Of a DNA stretch of 49,805 nucleotides, positions 1 to 6,477 are shown piece by piece. The translations under genes were made by a program, and so were the position numbers. The stretch's first letter is position 1; each line of letters opens with the position of its first letter. Under the pieces are notes generated by a model that was given only the letters and a program-made list of their open reading frames with translations, searched no databases and had not been told where the DNA came from. Source of the DNA: Bacteroidales bacterium (GTDB lineage Bacteria; Bacteroidota; Bacteroidia; Bacteroidales; F082); contig JAGCPH010000043.1 in assembly GCA_017645275.1 (NCBI GenBank), positions 1 through 49,805 of the forward strand, given 5' to 3'.

Positions 1-591
1 GCCATCATCGCCATGATTCCGCTGGTGACGCCTGTGGCAGCGACGATTTTTCTAAAAGAGAAGCTCTCGCCGATGAACATTTTGGGCTTCATAGTGTCGT
101 TTGTCGGTGTTATGATAATGCTGATAAACAAAGACTTAGAGTTCGTTGCTTCAACTAAAGGTGTAATATTTTTGTTCTGCGCGGTGATAGTGGCGGTCGG
201 CTATTCCATCTCATTGGCAAAGCTGACAAAACTGTATAAACCGTTGACAATCACATGGATGCAGAACATCGTCGGAATGATTTATTTCCTCCCGATGACC
301 ATCATCATGGAGCAGTTTGAGCCGTCGAACTTTGGAAACATCAGCGAATACATCGTGCCGCTGGTATGTCTCGGTGTGCTTTGCAGTGCCGTCGCCTATT
401 CGTTGTGGGCGTTCGCATTCAGCAAACTCGGCGCGTCGAGAGCAAACGTATACAGCAACCTTATCCCAGTGTTTACTGGCATTTTCAGTTTCATATTAGG
501 AATTGAGGCACTGTCGAGCAATAAGATTCTAGGCATCATTTTGGTTGTCGTCGGCCTGGTGTTCTCTCAAATCAGAAAAAAGGAGGCTTAG
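1..591 (+). CDS. EamA/DMT-family membrane transporter, 5' end missing
   Basis: The frame is open from base 1, so the true start lies upstream of the window; about 196 residues remain. What is visible is a chain of hydrophobic segments, beginning IPLVTPVAATIFLKEKLSP, which is the end-of-repeat signature of EamA (DUF6) drug/metabolite transporters. A second bundle of about five membrane helices follows, ending with a short basic tail (QIRKKEA). The family exports or exchanges small metabolites across the inner membrane, and substrate cannot be predicted from sequence. The stop is two bases before the TrmH start, so the two genes are probably co-transcribed, although no functional link is evident. 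The family call is secure and the substrate is unknown. Confidence 0.85.
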   Translation, partial: AIIAMIPLVTPVAATIFLKEKLSPMNILGFIVSFVGVMIMLINKDLEFVASTKGVIFLFCAVIVAVGYSISLAKLTKLYKPLTITWMQNIVGMIYFLPMTIIMEQFEPSNFGNISEYIVPLVCLGVLCSAVAYSLWAFAFSKLGASRANVYSNLIPVFTGIFSFILGIEALSSNKILGIILVVVGLVFSQIRKKEA

Positions 592-593
592 TC

Positions 594-1364
594 ATGATTA
601 CGAGCAAGACAAATCCTAAGATCAAGAATATCATCAAGTTAGAGAAGGCTTCGGAGCGCCGTGAGCAGAACCGCATCCTCATCGAGGGTCGGCGTGAGAT
701 CGAGCGCGCCGTGGCGAGCGGATTTGAGATTGACACGTTATTTATGTGTCCGGACCTTGCAAAAGAAGGTGCCGGGATAACGGCGCGCTCGGTCGAGGAG
801 GTTTCCCTCGACATCTTCGAGAAGATAGCCTATCGTGAGGGCAGCGATGGCTTGTTGGCGGTCGCCATACCAAAATATGCTGATTTACAAGCGTTTAAGC
901 CAAAGAAAAAGAACCCGCTCATCATAGTGCTCGAGACCGTGGAGAAGCCGGGAAACCTCGGGGCGGTGCTGCGCACCGCCGACGCCGCCGGTGTGGATGC
1001 CGTCATCATCGCCGACCCGAGAACGGATTTGTACAACCCCAACGCCATCCGTGCCAGCGTGGGATGCATATTCTCGGTACCGCTGTTCGCCTGCTCGTCG
1101 GAAGAATGCATCAAATGGCTGAAAGACAATAAGATAACGATATATTGCACATATTTGAAAGCTTCAATCGACTACCTCGATGCTGACTTCAGAAAGGCGT
1201 CGGCGATAGTGATGGGAACGGAGGCGACAGGCATCTCGCAGCAGTGGGTCGACGCCGCCGACCAGAACATCATCATCCCGATGAACGGCATCGCGGACTC
1301 GCTGAATGTAAGCGTCACCACGGCTATTGTAACGTTTGAGGCTATAAGACAACGCAGGATTTAA
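594..1364 (+). CDS. TrmH/SpoU-family RNA 2'-O-methyltransferase
   Basis: A 256-residue SPOUT methyltransferase that should transfer a methyl group from S-adenosylmethionine to a ribose 2'-OH in rRNA or tRNA. The N-terminal ~90 residues look like the SpoU substrate-binding domain (LIEGRREIERAVASG, residues 29-43). The three SpoU motifs follow: EKPGNLGAVLRTADAAG (117-133), IVMGTEATGIS (205-215) and IPMNGIADSLNVSVTTAI (228-245). The last two build the trefoil-knot cofactor site. The start ATG at 594 is the first after the stop of the transporter. Length and motifs fit RlmB/TrmH-type enzymes, but the precise target nucleotide cannot be assigned. A 122-bp palindromic repeat begins one base after the stop codon. 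Confidence 0.92.
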   Translation: MITSKTNPKIKNIIKLEKASERREQNRILIEGRREIERAVASGFEIDTLFMCPDLAKEGAGITARSVEEVSLDIFEKIAYREGSDGLLAVAIPKYADLQAFKPKKKNPLIIVLETVEKPGNLGAVLRTADAAGVDAVIIADPRTDLYNPNAIRASVGCIFSVPLFACSSEECIKWLKDNKITIYCTYLKASIDYLDADFRKASAIVMGTEATGISQQWVDAADQNIIIPMNGIADSLNVSVTTAIVTFEAIRQRRI

Positions 1365-1365
1365 T

Positions 1366-1487
1366 CGGTGCCCTAAAGGGCAGAAATCTTACAAAATCTT
1401 TTAAAAAATCAAACAAAATGTTCTTCGTAGAATATTTTGAAAGATTTTAAAATAAATTTTGTAAGATTTTGAGCCGAAGGCGACCCA
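1366..1487. repeat. 122-bp near-palindromic intergenic repeat, copy 1
   Basis: This fills most of the spacer between the TrmH and thioesterase genes and matches bases 12166-12287 at 112 of 122 positions with no gaps. It has small hairpins at both ends: GCCCTAAAGGGC at 1370-1381 and GCCGAAGGC at 1473-1481. The long arms at 1384-1399 and 1454-1469 pair with each other, and the centre at 1421-1432 is TTCTTCGTAGAA, one mismatch from a perfect palindrome. It has no coding potential. The form resembles a MITE or REP-like element mobilised in trans. No clear target-site duplication was seen. Confidence 0.9.
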
Positions 1488-1503
1488 TAAAAAAATTAAA
1501 AGA

Positions 1504-2235
1504 ATGGAAAACAATCACTATTCAAAGAATTTCAAGGTCTGGTCGAGCTATTGCGACAGCGTGAACAGGCTGAGTCCATATATGATGCAGCTTCTGTTTG
1601 AGGAGCTCGCCGACGCCAACGCCATGATGCTCGCGATCGACCTGCCGACACTGGCGAAACGCGATAACGCCTTCTGGGTGGTGCGCCGCATAAAATTCCA
1701 GTTCCTCGACGTGGTGCGCGACCATGACGACGTCATCCTCAAGACATGGCCGTCGGCACCAGAAGTGCTGAAGTGTTTCCGTTCGTATCAGATATTGAAA
1801 AACAACAACGAGCCTGCTGTCAACGCCGTGGCGGAATGGGTTATCCTCGACAAGGACACACGCCGCTTGCGTAAGACCGACAGCATACAATACCCTGACA
1901 TTCAATTCATTACAGAGAAAGCTGTAGATCCGACATTCAAAAAGTTCAAAGACGACTTCACCGAAGACGACTTCGTATACGAAAAGACCGTCCGCGCCTG
2001 TGACATCGACCTCTCGCATCACACCAACAACACTCGTTACTGCATGATGGTGCTCGACTCGTTTTCCGTAAAGGATCTGGAATCCATGACAATCAAGGAG
2101 TTAGAAATCCATTACGAGGCAGAGAGTTTGGAAGGCGACGTGCTGCGCATCTATCGCAAAAAGGTAGACGACGAGTGGCTTTTCGCGATAAAAAGAGACG
2201 GGAAAGTCGTAACATACGCGGTAATCGGGATTTAA
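1504..2235 (+). CDS. Acyl-ACP thioesterase
   Basis: A 243-residue double hot-dog protein of the acyl-ACP thioesterase family (Acyl-ACP_TE), which hydrolyses acyl-acyl carrier protein to release free fatty acid and ends chain elongation in the cytoplasm. The first hot-dog covers about residues 5-130. The second begins near 155 and holds DIDLSHHTNNTRY (167-179), matching the D-x-N-x-H-x-N-N-x-x-Y catalytic segment of plant and bacterial FAT enzymes, with serine where plants have asparagine. Length fits bacterial members. The ATG at 1504 follows the 122-bp repeat by 16 bases. No TAnnTTTG box is visible just upstream, so transcription may come through the repeat from the TrmH gene. Confidence 0.88.
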   Translation: MENNHYSKNFKVWSSYCDSVNRLSPYMMQLLFEELADANAMMLAIDLPTLAKRDNAFWVVRRIKFQFLDVVRDHDDVILKTWPSAPEVLKCFRSYQILKNNNEPAVNAVAEWVILDKDTRRLRKTDSIQYPDIQFITEKAVDPTFKKFKDDFTEDDFVYEKTVRACDIDLSHHTNNTRYCMMVLDSFSVKDLESMTIKELEIHYEAESLEGDVLRIYRKKVDDEWLFAIKRDGKVVTYAVIGI

Positions 2236-2275
2236 GATTTAAAATTCAAGATTTAAAATTTAAAATTTGATTTGG
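2234..2275. repeat. Heptad-periodic intergenic array A
   Basis: Starting inside the thioesterase stop codon, the spacer reads as consecutive 7-mers: AAGATTT, AAAATTC, AAGATTT, AAAATTT, AAAATTT, GATTTGG. The first two units recur with one change. The last unit overlaps the probable -33 element of the lipid kinase promoter. Low complexity makes the period weaker evidence here than in arrays B and C. Confidence 0.6.
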
Positions 2276-2301
2276 TTTTTTAAGATTATTTCCTAATTTT
2301 G
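2271..2301 (+). promoter_or_regulatory. Bacteroidota promoter for the lipid kinase
   Basis: TTTG at 2271-2274 and TAATTTTG at 2294-2301 are separated by 19 bases, the spacing of the -33 (TTTG) and -7 (TAnnTTTG) boxes recognised by the Bacteroidota primary sigma factor. Transcription would begin near 2307-2309. An upstream in-frame TTG at 2309 would sit on the start site itself, so the ATG at 2321 is the likelier translation start. Confidence 0.75.
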
Positions 2302-2320
2302 CAAAAATTTGGGAATAACA

Positions 2321-3226
2321 ATGAAGCATATTTTCATCGTTAATACTGTCGCCGGCGAGCATTCATGCCTCGACGAGGTAAAAAATGCGATTGCGAATGA
2401 GAGCGAAGTTATTGACTATGAGATATTTACACCTAATTCAGCAAAAGACAACATCAGTCAGATAAAGGAATATCTCGAGGCTCATCCCGACGAGGAGGTA
2501 CGGTTTTACGCTTGCGGCGGCGACGGCACCATCAACAAGGTGGCGAGCGGCATCTACGGTTATCCGAATGCCAGCATGGCGGTGTTGGCTTACGGCAGCG
2601 GCAACGACTATATCAAGTATTACGGTGATTTACAGATGTTTCGAAACGTCGAGAATGCCATGCACGGCACCGAGACGAAGGTCGACATCATGCAGGTGAA
2701 CGACAGATTTGCCTTAAACGCCACGCATTTCGGGCTGGATTCCGTCGTGGCTAAGACGATGAACAAGATTCGCCGCTACCCCGTCATCGGAGGAAAGATG
2801 TGCTACCCTATCGCGGTGCTTAAGGCTTTCTTCACTGGAATGCGCACAAAATGCACCGTTTATGCCGACGGCGAAAAGCTCAACGATGGCAAGATATGCC
2901 TCTGCACCATTGCCAACGGCCGATACGTGGGCGGAAGCTACCAATGCGCGCCACGCTCATCGAACGAAGACGGATTGCTGGAGGTGTGTCTCATCAAGCC
3001 GGTTTCAAGATTGAAATTTGCATTATTGAAAAAAGACTATACCAACGGGACGCATCTCGACAACCCCAAATTCGCCCAATATATCGTCTATCGGCGAGCG
3101 AAACAAGTCGTTATCGAAGGCGGAAAAGGATTCTGTGTATCGCTCGACGGCGAGATTCTGAAAGGAGAACGGATTGTGGTGGAGGATAAGATGCAGGCGA
3201 TTAAGTTTATTGTGCCTAAAAGTTGA
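2321..3226 (+). CDS. Diacylglycerol kinase/YegS-LCB5-type lipid kinase
   Basis: A 301-residue cytoplasmic or membrane-associated lipid kinase of the DAGK_cat family, which phosphorylates a lipid hydroxyl with ATP. The nucleotide-binding loop GGDGT is at residues 66-70, within YACGGDGTINKVASGI. GSGND at 92-96 is the family's second conserved motif. The C-terminal half (LDGE near residue 277) is the beta-sandwich domain typical of YegS. An in-frame TTG at 2309 would add four residues but lies at the predicted transcription start, so the ATG is preferred. The lipid substrate (diacylglycerol, sphingoid base or other) cannot be told from sequence. Sphingolipid synthesis is known in Bacteroidales, which makes a long-chain-base substrate possible but unproven. 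Confidence 0.88.
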   Translation: MKHIFIVNTVAGEHSCLDEVKNAIANESEVIDYEIFTPNSAKDNISQIKEYLEAHPDEEVRFYACGGDGTINKVASGIYGYPNASMAVLAYGSGNDYIKYYGDLQMFRNVENAMHGTETKVDIMQVNDRFALNATHFGLDSVVAKTMNKIRRYPVIGGKMCYPIAVLKAFFTGMRTKCTVYADGEKLNDGKICLCTIANGRYVGGSYQCAPRSSNEDGLLEVCLIKPVSRLKFALLKKDYTNGTHLDNPKFAQYIVYRRAKQVVIEGGKGFCVSLDGEILKGERIVVEDKMQAIKFIVPKS

Positions 3227-3228
3227 GA

Positions 3229-3288
3229 GTTTAGAGTGTAGAGTTTAGAGTAGTTTTCAAGTTTAGAGTTGAAAGTTCATAGTTATAC
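3229..3288. repeat. Heptad-periodic intergenic array B
   Basis: Two bases after the lipid kinase stop come the 7-mers GTTTAGA, GTGTAGA, GTTTAGA (3229-3249), an 11-base interruption, then GTTTAGA, GTTGAAA, GTTCATA, GTTATAC (3261-3288). Every unit begins GT, and the period is exactly seven within each block. No hairpin or coding role is apparent. Confidence 0.75.
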
Positions 3289-3327
3289 ATAATTAAAAAT
3301 TAATTATAAAAATCCGAGAAAATTCCG

Positions 3328-3335
3328 TATTTTTG
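3328..3335 (+). promoter_or_regulatory. -7 box for the acyl-CoA synthetase operon
   Basis: TATTTTTG followed by C matches the Bacteroidota TAnnTTTG element and sits 34 bases before the start codon at 3370. No clear TTTG -33 box is visible at the expected distance. The sequence upstream is AT-rich. Confidence 0.7.
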
Positions 3336-3369
3336 CAGAAAATTTGAGACAAATTAAAAATTAAGATAT

Positions 3370-5430
3370 ATGATCGCAAGAGAACTTTTAAATCCGAAGA
3401 GCATCGTGGTGTGCGGTGCGTCGTCAGACATCCACAAACCTGGTGGAAAAGCTTTGAAAAACCTGCTTGAGAGCCCGTTCAGAGGCCCTGTCTATGCGGT
3501 GAACCCGAAAGAGACCGAGGTGCAAGGCGTGAAATGCTATGCCAACGTCAGTGAACTGCCGCAGGTGGAATGCGCCATCCTGTGCATCGCCGCCAAGTTC
3601 TGCGCCCAGACCGTCGATGTTTTGGCAAAAGAGAAAGGCTGCAAAGGCTTCATCATCATCAGTGCGGGATTCTCGGAGGAGAACGCTGAGGGCGCTGCTA
3701 TCGAGAAACATATCGTCGACACCATCAACAGCGTCGGCGGCAGCCTGATAGGTCCTAACTGCACCGGCTTCCTCAACGTGAACTACGCAGGATGCTTCGA
3801 CACCCCTATCCCGACACTCGACCCGAAAGGTGTCGACTTCATCACAGGCTCAGGCGCGACTGCAGTGTTCATCAAGGAATACGGCATGAGCAACGGACTG
3901 AAGTTCAACAGCGTGTGGGCAGTGGGCAATAGCGCCCAGCTCGGCATTGAGGACGTGCTGGAGCACCTCGACGAGACCTTCGACCCAGTGAAGTCGAGCC
4001 ACGTTATCATGCTTTACATGGAAAAGATTGGTGACCCACAGAGACTGCTCAAACACTCACGCAGCCTCATCAACAAAGGATGCCATATCGCAGCTATCAA
4101 GTCAGGTGGCTCGGCAGCAGGCAGCCGCGCAGCGTCGTCACACACTGGCGCTCTCGCTACCAACGACGCCGTGGTCGACGCATTGTTCCGTAAAGCAGGC
4201 ATAGTGCGCTGCCAGAACCGTCAGGAATTGACGACAGTGTGCGGCGTGTTCATGCACCCAGAAATCAAAGGCAAACGCTGCGCCGTAATCACACACGCAG
4301 GCGGTCCGGCCGTGATGCTTACCGACGTTTTGTCGAACGGCGGCATGGAAGTGCCATCATTGAAAGAACATCCGGCAAGCCCGGCATTGCTTGAGAAGCT
4401 TTTCGCAGGCTCATCGGTGGGCAACCCTATCGACTTCCTCGCTACAGGAACAGCCGAGCAGCTCGGATATATCATCGACACAGTAGAAAACGAATACACC
4501 GATATCGACTTCTCAGTGGTCATCTTCGGCTCACCGGGATTGTTCAGCAACAAAGAGGTTTATGACCTCCTCGACCAGAAGATGAAGACCTGCAAGAAGC
4601 CTATCTTCCCTGTCCTGCCTTCAATCATCAACGTGAAGAGCGAAATCGAGGACTTCATTGCAAAAGGCCGCATCAACTTCCCGGAGGAATGTGTGCTTGG
4701 CAACGCCATCTGCAAGGTTTACAACACTCCGAAGCCACAGCCAGAAAACGTGGAGATGCCTAAGATCGACACAGCCCGCATCCGCAAGTGCATCGACAGC
4801 TGTGAGAACGGCTATATCGGTCCAGATAAGATTTACGAACTGCTCGACGCAGCAGGCATCGCACAGAAGCAGATTCGCGTCGTCGACAAGAAACAGCAGG
4901 CATTAGACTTCGCAAACCAGGTGGGTTATCCGCTTGTGATGAAGGTCGTGGGACCAGTCCACAAGTCAGATGTGGGCGGCGTAACCTTGAATGTGCGCGA
5001 CATCGAGACCGTCAGCAAGGAGTTCGACCGTTTGATGGCCATCAAAGACACTTACGCAGTTGAGATGTACCCGATGCTTGACGGTACTGAGGTTTACATC
5101 GGCGCAATCCGTGACAAGAAGTTCGGTCATCAGGTGTTCTTCGGCTTGGGCGGCATCTTCATCGAGGTGTTGAAAGACGTCCAGAGCTCATTGGTGCCAA
5201 TCAGCGCAGACGAGGCTAAAGAGGCTCTCACCAGGCTCCGTGGATACAAGATTTTGCAAGGCGTTCGCGGTCAGCAGCCAGTCAACGTCGATGTCTATGC
5301 CGAGCAGATTGCAAGAGTGGCGGCATTGGTGATGGCAGCTCCTGAGATTGCCGAAATGGACCTCAACCCGTTGCTTGGCAACCCGAAGAATGTGGTGGCA
5401 GTCGACGCACGTATAAGAATTGAGAAATAA
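3370..5430 (+). CDS. ADP-forming acetyl/acyl-CoA synthetase, fused alpha-beta
   Basis: A 686-residue single-chain NDP-forming acyl-CoA synthetase: acyl-CoA + ADP + Pi gives acid + CoA + ATP, allowing substrate-level ATP formation during fermentation. Domain order is an N-terminal CoA-binding Rossmann fold (about 1-130), two succinyl-CoA-ligase-like domains (about 145-460), and a C-terminal ATP-grasp domain (about 475-686). The phosphohistidine is visible as H258 in SSHTGALATND. The second conserved histidine of the ATP-grasp half is H531 in VGPVHKSDVGG. Length is normal for the fused type. It has its own -7 box. The stop codon overlaps the start of the next gene (TAATG), suggesting translational coupling. 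Acetate is the usual substrate, but branched or aromatic acids are possible. Confidence 0.92.
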   Translation: MIARELLNPKSIVVCGASSDIHKPGGKALKNLLESPFRGPVYAVNPKETEVQGVKCYANVSELPQVECAILCIAAKFCAQTVDVLAKEKGCKGFIIISAGFSEENAEGAAIEKHIVDTINSVGGSLIGPNCTGFLNVNYAGCFDTPIPTLDPKGVDFITGSGATAVFIKEYGMSNGLKFNSVWAVGNSAQLGIEDVLEHLDETFDPVKSSHVIMLYMEKIGDPQRLLKHSRSLINKGCHIAAIKSGGSAAGSRAASSHTGALATNDAVVDALFRKAGIVRCQNRQELTTVCGVFMHPEIKGKRCAVITHAGGPAVMLTDVLSNGGMEVPSLKEHPASPALLEKLFAGSSVGNPIDFLATGTAEQLGYIIDTVENEYTDIDFSVVIFGSPGLFSNKEVYDLLDQKMKTCKKPIFPVLPSIINVKSEIEDFIAKGRINFPEECVLGNAICKVYNTPKPQPENVEMPKIDTARIRKCIDSCENGYIGPDKIYELLDAAGIAQKQIRVVDKKQQALDFANQVGYPLVMKVVGPVHKSDVGGVTLNVRDIETVSKEFDRLMAIKDTYAVEMYPMLDGTEVYIGAIRDKKFGHQVFFGLGGIFIEVLKDVQSSLVPISADEAKEALTRLRGYKILQGVRGQQPVNVDVYAEQIARVAALVMAAPEIAEMDLNPLLGNPKNVVAVDARIRIEK

Positions 5431-6137
5431 TGAAAAAGTCAGATTATATCACAATCATAGCGATAGCCGCGGTCATCTGCGGCTTCGCTTTTATCCCGGG
5501 AGCCTGGGACTGGTTTATCCGTAACACCAACAACCACGGACTTCTGATGAGTTTCTTCAAGTTCGCGATTTTGGGAACATTCGGCGAGATGCTCTCGTTG
5601 AGAATCAGAGAAGGCGTTTACCTGAAAAAAGGCTTCGGACTCCTCCCGAAGATGCTCTTATGGGGCGTTCTGGGTGTGGTTATCGCCTCTGCCATGACGA
5701 TTTTCAAGACCGGAACGGTGGTTCTGCTTGACAAAGGCTTCCATTTCGACGGAAAAGCCGCAAAATGGTTCTTCGGCAACCCGTTGACAGGCGCACCACT
5801 CACATGGGGCAAGTTCTTCGTGGCGTTGTGCGTCAGCGTGCTGATGAACACCCTGTTTGCGCCGGTTTTCATGACATTCCACAAGATCACCGACATCCAC
5901 ATCGCTGAGACGGGCGGCTCGCTGGCATGCTTCTTCAGCAGTCCGCTCAACATCCAGCAGACCTTAGCCGAAAAGATAAACTGGAACATTCAGTACGGCT
6001 TCGTTTTCAAGAAGACGATACCGCTGTTCTGGTATCCGGCACACACCATAACATTCTTATTGCCTGGCACTTACCAGGTGTTGTTTGCAGCAGCGTTGGG
6101 TGTGGCGCTGGGAGTGATACTGAGTATTAAGAAATAG
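5430..6137 (+). CDS. Multi-pass membrane protein, Mpv17/PMP22-like
   Basis: A 235-residue inner-membrane protein with about five hydrophobic segments (residues roughly 8-27, 40-58, 76-97, 125-145 and 205-232). The ending FWYPAHTITFLLPGTYQVLF resembles the conserved C-terminal W-P...P signature of Mpv17/PMP22 proteins, a family also found in Bacteroidota. The family's function in bacteria is unknown; in eukaryotes members behave as organelle channels. The start codon shares its A with the stop codon of the acyl-CoA synthetase gene, so the two are expressed together. A role in moving the acid product or a metabolite is conceivable but is only inference from position. The family call rests on pattern recall of the C-terminal motif. 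Confidence 0.62.
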   Translation: MKKSDYITIIAIAAVICGFAFIPGAWDWFIRNTNNHGLLMSFFKFAILGTFGEMLSLRIREGVYLKKGFGLLPKMLLWGVLGVVIASAMTIFKTGTVVLLDKGFHFDGKAAKWFFGNPLTGAPLTWGKFFVALCVSVLMNTLFAPVFMTFHKITDIHIAETGGSLACFFSSPLNIQQTLAEKINWNIQYGFVFKKTIPLFWYPAHTITFLLPGTYQVLFAAALGVALGVILSIKK

Positions 6138-6164
6138 TTTACTGTTTACCGTTTATGGTTTATA
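6137..6164. repeat. Heptad-periodic intergenic array C
   Basis: Four exact-length 7-mers, GTTTACT, GTTTACC, GTTTATG and GTTTATA, run from the last base of the membrane-protein stop codon. This is the cleanest array in the window: all four units share GTTTA. Three bases later the GTAGAGACG palindrome begins, the same order of parts as after rpoC. Confidence 0.85.
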
Positions 6165-6167
6165 GAC

Positions 6168-6194
6168 GTAGAGACGAGCATTGCTCGTCTCTAC
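6168..6194. repeat. GTAGAGACG palindrome, probable bidirectional terminator hairpin
   Basis: A 27-base element with 13-base perfect arms (6168-6180 and 6182-6194) around a single T. It lies between two convergent genes and is followed by a run of T (ATTTTTTATTTTTT) on the plus strand, so it can act as a terminator for the upstream operon. The outer nine bases are identical to those of the palindrome at 40395-40422, marking a dispersed family. Confidence 0.85.
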
Positions 6195-6199
6195 ATTTT

Positions 6200-6457
6200 T
6201 TATTTTTTGCGTTTTTTGATAACGTATCCTAGGCCAATGGCGGTCAGGACAAGCAGTCCGTTGCCGAGTGGCGCCGCGGGTTCGTTAAGGTTTGAGCCGA
6301 GGTCTCCGGCAGGCAGAATCAACCAACTATTCGGGTTATCATCTAATCTATTGTATGGATCGTTATAATAATCATTGAAGAAATCATCGCTGCGCTGGGC
6401 AAACATATTAAGACTCATCGCAAAAACCAGTGCCAATGTCAAATATATCTTTTTCAT
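6200..6457 (-). CDS. Small exported protein with C-terminal membrane sorting tail
   Basis: An 85-residue protein. Residues 1-20 form a Sec signal peptide (cut before Q21 in NMFA-QRS). Residues 21-58 are a short acidic, Asn/Tyr-rich mature part. The end is three-part: a motif EPAAPLGNG (59-67), a hydrophobic segment (68-80) and a basic end KKRKK (81-85). This order of motif, membrane helix and basic cluster is the form of exosortase or PID-CTERM-like sorting signals in Bacteroidota. Almost nothing is left after removal of both ends, so the product would be a surface peptide of about 40 residues. It lies 20 bases downstream of the T9SS endonuclease gene and shares its transcript. No function is assigned. 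Confidence 0.7.
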   Translation of the reverse strand: MKKIYLTLALVFAMSLNMFAQRSDDFFNDYYNDPYNRLDDNPNSWLILPAGDLGSNLNEPAAPLGNGLLVLTAIGLGYVIKKRKK

Positions 6458-6477
6458 CTTTTTTCCTCCCCTTTCAA

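Noticed and set aside
2309-2320. TTG start for the lipid kinase
   Set aside because: It falls on the predicted transcription start of a well-spaced promoter. The ATG at 2321 fits better.
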